Shown here piece after piece: positions 1 through 5,259 of a stretch of DNA of 5,259 bases. The notes beneath the pieces were generated by a model. The model was not told the DNA's origin. It was given only the letters and a program-made list of their open reading frames with translations, and did no database searches. The stretch lies in assembly GCA_030527065.1 (NCBI GenBank), contig JAUNBO010000128.1, forward strand, positions 1 to 5,259. The letters run 5' to 3'. Position numbers and translations under genes: made by a program. Position 1 is the stretch's first letter, and each line of letters begins with the position of its first letter. This DNA comes from Bacillota bacterium. GTDB lineage: Bacteria > Bacillota > Clostridia > Peptostreptococcales > Anaerovoracaceae.

Positions 1-1
1 T

Positions 2-88
2 TGGTGCAGGTAAGAGGACTCGAACCTCCATGAAGTAACCTTCACACGGACCTGAACCGTGCGCGTCTGCCAATTCCGCCATACCTGC
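2..88 (-). tRNA. tRNA-Leu (anticodon CAG)
   Basis: Read on the minus strand this folds into a complete 87-nt class II tRNA. The acceptor arms GCAGGTA and TACCTGC pair perfectly, followed by discriminator A and an encoded CCA (bases 2-4). The D-stem is GCG/CGC and the anticodon stem is CACGG/CCGTG around loop TTCAGGT, giving anticodon CAG (bases 52-54), which reads CUG leucine codons. The long variable arm (TGAAG, loop GTTA, CTTCA) and the A discriminator are typical of tRNA-Leu. The T-arm has GGAGG/CCTCT around TTCGAGT with one G-T pair. Its terminator, if it is the last gene of its transcript, lies outside the window. Confidence 0.97.
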
Positions 89-100
89 GCGGCAAGATGT

Positions 101-147
101 ATTGTAGCATATTTGTTTTTAAAACACCAGTCTTTTTTCATTTTTTT
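101..147 (-). promoter_or_regulatory. Promoter of tRNA-Leu with UP-like A-tract
   Basis: On the minus strand an extended -10, TGC then TACAAT, occupies bases 101-109. It predicts a start near base 94, a few bases before the tRNA 5' end. The -35 at 17-bp spacing (bases 124-129, TGGTGT) is poor. Directly upstream, bases 133-147 read as two A-runs split by TG on this strand, at about -40 to -53, where an UP element contacts the RNA polymerase alpha subunit. The extended -10 plus A-tract could make up for the weak -35. The pattern is seen; the strength is inferred. Confidence 0.65.
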
Positions 148-172
148 CAGGAGAAATTTGTAGTATGATAAT
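144..172 (+). promoter_or_regulatory. Promoter of pgeF-DUF362 operon
   Basis: TTTTCA at 144-149 (4 of 6 to the sigma-A -35) is separated by 17 bp from GATAAT at 167-172 (5 of 6 to the -10). The predicted start is near base 179. It stands back to back with the tRNA-Leu promoter and shares its T/A-tract. It matters for annotation because the ATG codons at 165 and 171 fall within the -10, so they would not be in the message; the ATG at 213 would be the first usable start. Confidence 0.55.
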
Positions 173-212
173 GGGAGAAAGGAAAACGCCGGCGGGCCGG
201 CGGGGAAGCATC

Positions 213-992
213 ATGTATTTGCCTATCTTTCAGGAAAAAGCGGGTGTAAAGGCCTTTTTTACCACCAGGAGGGCCGCTCCGGAGGGAACGCCCTTTGACA
301 GCGGCAGCTTCTGGGAGCTTGCGGAGGCCGGGGGCCGGGTGGCAGTCCGGCCGGAGCAGGTCCACGAAAGCCGGGTGGAGATCCTGAGAAAGCAGGATCT
401 GCGGCGGGCACAGCCGGCGGCGGACTTTTCGACGCCGGCAGATCAGCAGGGAGCCGAAAGCAGGCCGCCTCTTCAGCTGCGCCTTCCTGCCACAGACGGC
501 GTTGCTACCGATTGCAGCCGCTTTCTTCTGACCACCGTCCATGCGGATTGCCTGCCGGTCTATCTGTACGCCCAAAGGGCCCGGGCCGTCGCCCTGGTCC
601 ACGCCGGTTGGCGGGGTGCCCGGGCGGGCATAGCCCCCAAAGCGGTCCGCCTCCTGCAAGAGGCCTTCGGCGCCGGGCCTGACGAGATCGCCGCCGCCAT
701 CGGCCCCGGCATCGGCCGCTGCTGCTTTGAAGTGGGTCCGGAGGTCAGACAGGCCTTCCTGGAGCAGTGGGCGTTCACCGATGAATTTGCAGTCCCCGTG
801 GAGCCGGGAAATCTCCGGGGCAAATTCATGATGGACCTGAAAGGCATAAACCGCCGCCAGCTGGAATCGGCCGGGGTGAAGGACATCTGGGTCTCGGAGC
901 TCTGTACCTGCTGCCGGCCCGACCTGTTCCACTCCTACCGGCGTCAGCAAGGCACCAAAGCCCGCATGGTCGCCGGCATTTGTTTAGAATAA
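213..992 (+). CDS. pgeF: PgeF/YfiH/YlmD family protein (Cu-oxidase_4, DUF152)
   Basis: This 259-residue cytosolic protein belongs to the family named peptidoglycan editing factor PgeF in E. coli and also described as purine nucleoside phosphorylase/adenosine deaminase (YlmD, human LACC1). The three metal/active-site residues are visible: H51 in PEQVHESRV, C113 in HADCLPV and H130 in HAGWRG. IGPGIGRCCFEVG (163-175) and the C-terminal CTCCRPDLFHSYRR (231-244) are further family signatures. The start at 213 is chosen because the frame's earlier ATGs lie inside the -10 element and the protein then opens with a family-like N-terminus; the upstream GGGGA (202-206) is only a fair ribosome site. The N-terminal region between TTR and QVH is about 18 residues shorter than in YlmD as I recall it, and the segment between H51 and C113 is correspondingly longer. 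Which activity is physiological here is not settled by sequence. Confidence 0.92.
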   Translation: MYLPIFQEKAGVKAFFTTRRAAPEGTPFDSGSFWELAEAGGRVAVRPEQVHESRVEILRKQDLRRAQPAADFSTPADQQGAESRPPLQLRLPATDGVATDCSRFLLTTVHADCLPVYLYAQRARAVALVHAGWRGARAGIAPKAVRLLQEAFGAGPDEIAAAIGPGIGRCCFEVGPEVRQAFLEQWAFTDEFAVPVEPGNLRGKFMMDLKGINRRQLESAGVKDIWVSELCTCCRPDLFHSYRRQQGTKARMVAGICLE

Positions 993-1004
993 TATTTACT
1001 TATC

Positions 1005-1011
1005 AGAAGGA
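1005..1011 (+). promoter_or_regulatory. Ribosome binding site deciding the DUF362 start
   Basis: AGAAGGA lies 10 bases before GTG 1022. The frame stays open upstream to a TTG at 980 inside the end of pgeF, but that TTG has no Shine-Dalgarno and would add a non-family, lysine-rich leader. GTG 1022 is therefore the better start. Confidence 0.7.
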
Positions 1012-1021
1012 AAAGAAAAAA

Positions 1022-2197
1022 GTGAACAAAAACACAGAGAAAAGTCAGGTGGCCCTGGTCCCCTGTGCCGATTACGACGAGGACCGGGTCTATCTGGCGC
1101 TGAAGACCGGGCTCGCCCTGCTGGGAGGAGTAGAGCAGTTTGTCCGCCCGGAGGAAAAGATCCTTTTAAAACCCAATCTGCTGAGGTCTGCATCGCCGGA
1201 GCGGGCGGTCACCACCCATCCCGCCGTCTTTTCCGCCGTGGCCCGCATACTGCGGGAAGCCGGCTGCCGGGATCTGCGCTGGGGAGATTCCCCCGGCATA
1301 GGGGACCCGGAAAAGACCGCCTCCGCCTGCGGCATAGCCGCCGCCGCAAGCAGACATCAGATTCCTGCGGCGGATTTCAGGACCTCCGTCCCCACCTCCT
1401 TCCCTCAGGGCCGGCAACTAAAACTCTTTGAGCTCTGCCGGGGGGCCCTGGAAGCCGACGCCATCATAAGCCTCTCAAAAATGAAAACCCACCAGCTGAC
1501 CATCATCACCGGCGCCATGAAAAACAGCTTCGGCTGCATAGAAGGGCTGCACAAAGGCGTGCAGCATACCCAGTTCCCCGACATCCGGGAATTTTCGGAG
1601 ATGCTGGCAGATCTGAACCTCTTCCTGGGGCCCCGCCTTCACATCATGGACGGCATAGTGGCCATGGAAGGCAACGGCCCGGCCTCAGGCACGCCGGTGC
1701 ACATGGGCGTGCTGCTGCTCTCTTCAGACCCGGTGGCACTGGACGCGGTTTTTTGCCGTCTTGTGGATTTGTCCCCGGAACAGGTGCTTCCCATCGTCGT
1801 CGGCGAAGAGCGGGGGCTGGGGCGCCGGTGCGAAGAGGACGTCCAGGTGCTCCTCCCCGACGGCGGGAGCTGGGAGCGCTTTCGGAATCCGGAGTTTGAC
1901 GTGGAAAGAAAAAAGACGATACTCCGGGGCGGCGGCAAGTGGGAGGCTTTGGCCCTGCTGAAAAATCTGGCCGTCAAGCGCCCGCACATCACACAGGAAA
2001 AATGCGTCCGCTGCGGCGTTTGCGTAAACGCCTGTCCCCTGGAGCCCAAGGCTCTGACCTTCCCCGACCAGGCGCATAAAAAAGCGCCGGTGTACGATCA
2101 CCGACGCTGCATCCGCTGCTTCTGCTGTCAGGAGATGTGCCCCGCCAGGGCCATAGACGCCCGCATGTCCCTGCCCCTGCGGCTCCTCGTCAGATAA
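1022..2197 (+). CDS. DUF362 domain protein with C-terminal 2[4Fe-4S] ferredoxin domain
   Basis: From the GTG start this is a 391-residue protein with no signal peptide or membrane segment, so cytosolic. Residues about 8-315 are a DUF362 domain: KILLKPNLL near 46-54, TTHPAVFSAV near 64-73, the core around SLSKMKTHQLT and TGAMKNSFG (150-171), and SSDPVALDAV near 234-243. Residues about 322-382 form a ferredoxin module with two complete CxxCxxCxxxCP sites: C328, C331, C334, C338 and C363, C366, C369, C373. The second reads CIRCFCCQEMCP; as I recall, the extra Cys is usual in DUF362 proteins. Two [4Fe-4S] clusters imply electron transfer and an anaerobic or low-oxygen host, but the substrate of DUF362 is not known. 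It starts 29 bases after pgeF with its own ribosome site and no convincing promoter, so co-transcription is likely. The gene ends 8 bases from the opposing thioesterase stop. Confidence 0.9.
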   Translation: MNKNTEKSQVALVPCADYDEDRVYLALKTGLALLGGVEQFVRPEEKILLKPNLLRSASPERAVTTHPAVFSAVARILREAGCRDLRWGDSPGIGDPEKTASACGIAAAASRHQIPAADFRTSVPTSFPQGRQLKLFELCRGALEADAIISLSKMKTHQLTIITGAMKNSFGCIEGLHKGVQHTQFPDIREFSEMLADLNLFLGPRLHIMDGIVAMEGNGPASGTPVHMGVLLLSSDPVALDAVFCRLVDLSPEQVLPIVVGEERGLGRRCEEDVQVLLPDGGSWERFRNPEFDVERKKTILRGGGKWEALALLKNLAVKRPHITQEKCVRCGVCVNACPLEPKALTFPDQAHKKAPVYDHRRCIRCFCCQEMCPARAIDARMSLPLRLLVR

Positions 2198-2205
2198 GGC
2201 GCAGT

Positions 2206-2958
2206 TCAAAAACTCATCACCACATCGAAGGCCACGGCGCCCTCCTGCCCGGTAAGGCCTCTTACCGCTATCCGCTCCGGCGTTGCGGCCTTCTGTACGG
2301 GGAAAACGCTTCCCCGGGTCAACTCGGAGACAAAATAGTAATCGATGCGCTTCAGCCGGGCCAGCCGGTCTTTTTCTTCCTCCGTCAGCACATCGTAGGC
2401 GAAGGCCCCGTAACGGCAGTTGTTTACATGGCCCAGGGCGTCGATATCGCTGCTGCGGGCCGTCCGTTCCTCCACGGTCTCAAAGGGCAGCTCTTCCTTG
2501 AAATGCGGATCTCCTCCGGCGCAAAACACCATATGAGGCGGGTCCATGTGGAAGGGCGCTTCCTTCTTCCGAAACACGCTGCGCTTTTCCAAATCCAGAA
2601 GGATGGAATAGGTGGTGCCCTGAAACATCACGTCTCCGGCCTCGTCCCGGAACTGGAGCTCCCTGCGGAAATACGGCCCCCGTTTCTGGGAATACCAGGT
2701 GGAAGCGTTGAGCCAGATGCAGTCGTTGATGGGGCGGACCACTTCTATCCCGATGGAAATCAGCGCCCAGGCCAGGCCATATTTCCGGGTGTCCGGCAGA
2801 TTGGCCTGAAAACGGTCCAGATCCTGCTCCACCATCTGCGCAAACAGCAGCTGATAGCTTTGCGGCATCAGGATGCGGTTTTCGTTCAGATGGTTCACTT
2901 CCACCTTTACCCGGTAAACCTGCTCGTGTTCTATAAGCTCCTTGCCGTTGATGATCAT
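2206..2958 (-). CDS. Acyl-ACP thioesterase (FatA/FatB-type, double hotdog)
   Basis: This 250-residue protein matches the acyl-ACP thioesterase family (PF01643), which hydrolyses acyl-ACP to free fatty acid and ACP in the cytosol. The first hotdog covers about residues 10-130, with GLAWALISIGIEVVRP (61-76), the TWYSQKRGPYFRRE stretch (87-100) and SILLDLEKRS (118-127). The second hotdog begins near 155 with DIDALGHVNNCRYG (171-184). D173, H177 and E212 fit the catalytic Asp, His and Glu of plant FatB, but the Asn of the usual DxNxH motif is Leu here (L175, codon CTG). Activity or specificity may therefore be altered. Length agrees with bacterial members. The ATG at 2958 has AGAGGA five bases upstream (2964-2969), and the gene starts 19 bases after the aminotransferase stop, so it is probably the second gene of that operon. 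Confidence 0.88.
   Translation of the reverse strand: MIINGKELIEHEQVYRVKVEVNHLNENRILMPQSYQLLFAQMVEQDLDRFQANLPDTRKYGLAWALISIGIEVVRPINDCIWLNASTWYSQKRGPYFRRELQFRDEAGDVMFQGTTYSILLDLEKRSVFRKKEAPFHMDPPHMVFCAGGDPHFKEELPFETVEERTARSSDIDALGHVNNCRYGAFAYDVLTEEEKDRLARLKRIDYYFVSELTRGSVFPVQKAATPERIAVRGLTGQEGAVAFDVVMSF
2250..2267. repeat. Perfect 7-bp hairpin near the convergent gene ends
   Basis: CGGTAAG and CTTACCG face each other across a 4-base loop, inside the last codons of the thioesterase and 53 bases past the DUF362 stop. Neither strand has a T-run after it, so it is not a classical intrinsic terminator. It could stabilise or help end the DUF362 message, or simply be chance coding sequence. Confidence 0.3.
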
Positions 2959-2977
2959 GAGCGTCCTCTCTCTGTCC

Positions 2978-4237
2978 TCAGTTGCCGTTCACCTTTTTGA
3001 TGGCAGCCGCCATCTTTGCGGGAATGATCCGACACCATTCCTCGGAAATGGACGCCAGAGAGACCCGCAGGCCCTTCCCCAGAGCCACCGGGAAAATGCC
3101 GTCCTCGTTCAGCACTGCCGCCACATCGTCGGAATTGAGACAGGGAATGCTGATGAAGAAGCCGGCGTCGTAGGGGGTGGTCAGCAGCCCGGCCTCCCTG
3201 GCGGCCTCCGTAAAGGCCCGGCCCCGCCGTATCAGCATTTCACGGTATTTGGCCCGTTCCTCCCGCACCTGCTGCCACAGGTCCGGGTCCTGACAAATAT
3301 GAGCCATAGCCACCATGGAAGCCCTGGTGCAGTTGGACCAGGTCCCTCTGGCGGAGAGGCTGCACAGAGTTTTGAATTCCTTCGCCACCTCCGGATTGCG
3401 GCTGAGACAGAGAGCCGCACCGGCCCTCATTCCGTACATGGTGAAGCCCTTGGACATGCTGAAAGCGATGGTCATCATCAGATTCTCCGGAAGCTCCACG
3501 TCTATCTGAGGAAGGAAGGAGCGATACTCCTCTTCATCTCCGGCAAAATCGATGTAGGCGATGTCCGCCGCCAAGACGATCTTCCGTTTTTTGTCCGCCG
3601 CCGCAGTGTTTTTCAAAGTGGTCACCACATGATCCCAATCCTCCGCAGACCAGGTGTAGCCGGTGGGATTGTGAGCCGGCGTATTCAGAATGATGACCAA
3701 CCGGTCCTGCTGACCCAGCAATTCTTCCACCTTTTCCGCAAAGGCCCGGTGATTGAAGCGGAAATCGTTGTCGAACAGCGGATAGGTGGCGATCTTGCGC
3801 TCTATCTCATGGGCGATGGTGCTGTAAGGCCCCCAATACCAGTCCGAGGTCAGCACTGCGTCTCCCCTGCGGGTGTAATTCTGGATGATGTTATGGATGG
3901 CGCCGGTACCGCCGGGGGTAGACACCGCCTCCACATGGGCCTTGGGCTGATAGCTGCCGAAGACCACCTTTTTTACGCTTTCCAGAAAGCTGGGGACGCC
4001 GGCGATGGGCGCATATTCCGCATAATCTTCCGGTCCCAGCTCTTTCAATACCTTCACCACCGAAGACAGGACCACTAACTTTCCGTTATCGTCCAGCAGG
4101 GCGCCGATGGTGGCGTTGGCCACCTTGTCCTTCCCCACCCGGGCGATCATTTCCTGCGCCAGCTTGTTGGTACTGAATATTTTATCGTCCGTAGTAATTG
4201 TTCTTCCGTTTTCTTCTGCAAAAATAAGGTTTGCCAT
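2978..4237 (-). CDS. Class I PLP-dependent aminotransferase, aspartate/aromatic type
   Basis: This 419-residue cytosolic enzyme belongs to fold-type I, class I aminotransferases and resembles the E. coli AspC/TyrB subgroup. Visible landmarks are Y75 (AspC Y70), the phosphate-binding TPGGTGAI (107-114), W133, HNPTG with N190, D225 and Y228 in AADIAYIDF, the Schiff-base lysine K263 in SMSKGF, and R271. R391 in GLRVSL fits AspC R386, which binds the alpha-carboxylate. R297 lies 34 residues after the lysine, exactly as AspC R292, which binds the side-chain carboxylate from the partner subunit. Aspartate or glutamate, perhaps also aromatic amino acids, are thus likely substrates; the exact one is inferred. 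The frame runs up to base 4300, but the -10 lies at 4272-4277 and GGGAG sits eight bases before ATG 4237, so MANLIF is the chosen start. It is the first gene of an operon with the thioesterase. Confidence 0.9.
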   Translation of the reverse strand: MANLIFAEENGRTITTDDKIFSTNKLAQEMIARVGKDKVANATIGALLDDNGKLVVLSSVVKVLKELGPEDYAEYAPIAGVPSFLESVKKVVFGSYQPKAHVEAVSTPGGTGAIHNIIQNYTRRGDAVLTSDWYWGPYSTIAHEIERKIATYPLFDNDFRFNHRAFAEKVEELLGQQDRLVIILNTPAHNPTGYTWSAEDWDHVVTTLKNTAAADKKRKIVLAADIAYIDFAGDEEEYRSFLPQIDVELPENLMMTIAFSMSKGFTMYGMRAGAALCLSRNPEVAKEFKTLCSLSARGTWSNCTRASMVAMAHICQDPDLWQQVREERAKYREMLIRRGRAFTEAAREAGLLTTPYDAGFFISIPCLNSDDVAAVLNEDGIFPVALGKGLRVSLASISEEWCRIIPAKMAAAIKKVNGN

Positions 4238-4245
4238 ATCCATCA

Positions 4246-4250
4246 CTCCC
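4246..4250 (-). promoter_or_regulatory. Ribosome binding site deciding the aminotransferase start
   Basis: On the minus strand GGGAG lies 8 bases before ATG 4237. The in-frame ATG at 4243 is only 2 bases from it, too close for good initiation. Confidence 0.7.
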
Positions 4251-4271
4251 GTGTCATAAAAATTTCCTTTC

Positions 4272-4300
4272 ATTATAATACGGGCCCGAGTATCTTGCAA
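4272..4300 (-). promoter_or_regulatory. Promoter of aminotransferase-thioesterase operon
   Basis: On the minus strand TTGCAA (4295-4300, 4 of 6 to the -35) is followed after exactly 17 bp by a perfect TATAAT (4272-4277). Transcription would start near 4265, giving an untranslated leader of under 30 bases. It is the best promoter in the window and no second promoter is evident before the thioesterase, so both genes probably depend on it. Confidence 0.8.
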
Positions 4301-4328
4301 GCAAAAAATCTCAAAAAGCTTAAAATCC

Positions 4329-4360
4329 CGGTCTTTTGGGCGATACTATTCAAGAGACCG
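4329..4360. repeat. Imperfect inverted repeat in the divergent intergenic region
   Basis: CGGTCTTTTG (4329-4338) and CAAGAGACCG (4351-4360) pair over 10 positions with one T-G wobble around a 12-base loop. The repeat sits about 30 bases upstream of the aminotransferase -35 and about 80 upstream of the prsW-like -35. It could be an operator for a dimeric regulator or an RNA hairpin. Its right arm overlaps a second possible stem, ACCGCC (4357-4362) with GGCGGT (4368-4373), so the two cannot form together. No role is proven. Confidence 0.45.
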
Positions 4361-4441
4361 CCAGGGGGGCGGTTTGGCGGACCTCCGCAGGACCAGCCAA
4401 GAATTTAAGGCGGGACGAACAAAGATGTGACAGCCACCGTC

Positions 4442-4470
4442 TTTTCTTTTCAGCTGACATCTGGTATGAT
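4442..4470 (+). promoter_or_regulatory. Promoter of the prsW-like gene
   Basis: TATGAT at 4465-4470 is preceded by TGG at 4462-4464, an extended -10. At 17-bp spacing the -35 is TTTTCT (4442-4447), 3 of 6. The start would be near 4477, just before the AGGAG site. The rest of the intergenic stretch (4301-4441) shows only the inverted repeat and a GC-rich segment, with no gene I can support. Confidence 0.6.
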
Positions 4471-4480
4471 GGAAAAAAAC

Positions 4481-4485
4481 AGGAG
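4481..4485 (+). promoter_or_regulatory. Ribosome binding site deciding the prsW-like start
   Basis: AGGAG lies 10 bases before ATG 4496. The frame is open from 4427, but its in-frame ATG at 4466 sits inside the -10 element and has no such site. Confidence 0.7.
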
Positions 4486-4495
4486 TACGGTCATT

Positions 4496-5245
4496 ATGGA
4501 TCTGATCTTTGTGGCGATGGCGCTGCTGCCGGCAGCCCTGCTGATGTATTATATCTATAAAAAGGACGGCGTGGAAAAGGAGCCCGGCGGGCTGCTCTTC
4601 CGTCTCTTCCTCTTCGGCTGCATCGCCGCAGTGCTGGCGGGGACTCTGGAATCCCTGGGGACCGACGTCCTGTCCTTGTTCCTGGAGCCCGGCACCCCCG
4701 CTTTCACCATGGCTTTCGCTTTTCTGGTGGTGGCCGTCATCGAAGAAGGACTGAAATTTTTCTTCCTGAAACGACGCACCTGGAACCACCCGGCCTTCAG
4801 CCACCGCTTTGACGGCGTGGTGTACGCCGTCTTCGTCTCCCTGGGCTTTGCGGCCCTGGAAAATCTGGGCTATGTAGCCATGTACGGTCTGTCCGCCGCA
4901 ATTTCCCGGGCCTTTTTGGCGGTGCCGGCCCACATGGGCTTCGCCGTGTTCATGGGCTCCTGTTACGGCGACGCCAAGGCCTGTGAGCTCCGGGGAAGGC
5001 GAAGGGCCCGGAGCCTGTATCTGTGGGCGGGCTATCTGCTGGCGGTGTTTCTCCACGGCTTTTACGATACCTGCGCCATGCTGCAATCCACCGCCGCCAC
5101 AACCACATTTTTCGCCTTTGTCATCCTGATGTACATTCTGGTCATCCGTCACATCCGAAAGGAGGCCCGGGAAGACGCCGCATTTTCCGGCGCCGGCGGG
5201 GAACATGGATCCCCCTGGCAATCCCGGAAGGACCCCTGGGACTGA
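4496..5245 (+). CDS. PrsW family intramembrane metalloprotease
   Basis: This 249-residue polytopic membrane protein matches the PrsW family (PF13367), site-1-type membrane proteases; B. subtilis PrsW cuts the anti-sigma factor RsiW. About seven hydrophobic segments are visible, near residues 2-21, 33-52, 70-91, 106-130, 139-158, 174-192 and 200-219. The family's conserved polar residues are all present: E83 and E84 in AVIEEGLKFF, E122 and N123 in GFAALENLGY, H146 in VPAHMGF, and H187 and D191 in FLHGFYD. A charged tail of about 30 residues follows the last segment, probably cytoplasmic. Starting at ATG 4496 puts the first membrane segment at the N-terminus, as is usual for the family, and removes a polar leader. 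No anti-sigma or sigma gene lies nearby, so the substrate is unknown. The gene is transcribed away from the aminotransferase. Confidence 0.9.
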   Translation: MDLIFVAMALLPAALLMYYIYKKDGVEKEPGGLLFRLFLFGCIAAVLAGTLESLGTDVLSLFLEPGTPAFTMAFAFLVVAVIEEGLKFFFLKRRTWNHPAFSHRFDGVVYAVFVSLGFAALENLGYVAMYGLSAAISRAFLAVPAHMGFAVFMGSCYGDAKACELRGRRRARSLYLWAGYLLAVFLHGFYDTCAMLQSTAATTTFFAFVILMYILVIRHIRKEAREDAAFSGAGGEHGSPWQSRKDPWD

Positions 5246-5254
5246 ACCATCAGC

Positions 5255-5259
5255 AGGAG
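5255..5259 (+). promoter_or_regulatory. Possible ribosome binding site of a downstream gene
   Basis: AGGAG forms the last five bases of the window, nine bases after the prsW-like stop. If a start codon follows within about 5-12 bases, a further gene is co-transcribed with the protease. This cannot be decided from the window. Confidence 0.35.

Noticed and set aside
133..147. T-rich run considered as a terminator tail on the plus strand
   Set aside because: There is no GC-rich stem before it and no plus-strand gene upstream; it fits an A-tract of the tRNA promoter better.
363..368. Extra cysteine in the second ferredoxin motif of the DUF362 protein, considered as an unusual cluster
   Set aside because: The form CIRCxCCxExCP is, as I recall, the normal one in DUF362-ferredoxin proteins. 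The positions given here are residues of the protein.
147..950. Minus-strand open frame of 267 codons opposite pgeF
   Set aside because: It would start antisense within pgeF and run through the promoter region; no family resemblance, while pgeF is clear.
2137..3000. Plus-strand open frame of 287 codons opposite the thioesterase
   Set aside because: It overlaps the end of the DUF362 gene and the whole thioesterase, with no domain and no convincing ribosome site; a shadow frame.
2942..4078. Long plus-strand open frame of 378 codons opposite the aminotransferase
   Set aside because: It is antisense to a gene with complete family motifs, its product shows no recognisable domain, and long antisense frames are common opposite GC-rich genes.
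4336..4560. Plus-strand open frame of 74 codons in the divergent region
   Set aside because: It overlaps the predicted prsW-like promoter, ribosome site and first codons in another frame, and has no ribosome site or recognisable product.
4346..5221. Minus-strand open frame of 291 codons opposite the prsW-like gene
   Set aside because: The Gly/Gln/His-rich product is typical of antisense translation of a hydrophobic protein gene, and the plus strand has all PrsW motifs.

Overview
The window is chromosomal, GC-rich bacterial DNA. It most likely comes from an anaerobic, relatively high-GC member of the Clostridia or a close relative. The support is indirect: AGGAG-type ribosome binding sites, sigma-A-like promoters (several with an extended -10), a DUF362 protein carrying two [4Fe-4S] clusters, a stand-alone acyl-ACP thioesterase and a PrsW-family protease. 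Genus cannot be read from this stretch. I see no phage, IS, CRISPR or toxin-antitoxin gene.

Layout. (1) Bases 2-88, minus strand: a complete tRNA-Leu(CAG) with encoded CCA, read from an extended -10 promoter with an A-tract resembling an UP element. (2) Bases 144-2197, plus strand: a promoter back to back with the tRNA promoter, then pgeF (YfiH/YlmD/LACC1 family) and a DUF362-ferredoxin gene 29 bases later, probably one transcript. (3) Bases 2206-4300, minus strand: a two-gene operon converging on the first with only 8 bases between stop codons. In transcription order it holds a strong promoter, a class I aminotransferase close to the aspartate/aromatic aminotransferase group, and, 19 bases on, a FatA/FatB-type acyl-ACP thioesterase. 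(4) Bases 4301-4441: a divergent intergenic stretch with a long imperfect inverted repeat that overlaps a second possible hairpin. (5) Bases 4442-5245, plus strand: a promoter and a PrsW-family membrane metalloprotease. A possible ribosome binding site for a further gene lies at the window edge.

How the genes work together. PgeF-type proteins remove mis-incorporated residues from peptidoglycan precursors and/or act on purine nucleosides, and the DUF362 protein is a probable redox protein of unknown reaction. The thioesterase would release fatty acids from acyl-ACP. The aminotransferase keeps the residues that bind PLP and dicarboxylic substrates. PrsW proteins cut membrane substrates such as anti-sigma factors. 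These roles do not form one obvious pathway; the two operons are the real units.

Four start codons are best placed downstream of the longest reading frame. For pgeF, the aminotransferase and the prsW-like gene, the promoter -10 lies at or downstream of the longest-frame start; for the DUF362 gene the ribosome binding site decides. The most notable points are a Leu in place of the usual active-site Asn of the thioesterase, a PgeF with a shortened N-terminal region and an insertion, and the unexplained inverted repeat before the aminotransferase/prsW pair. I found no strong candidate for a wholly new system.
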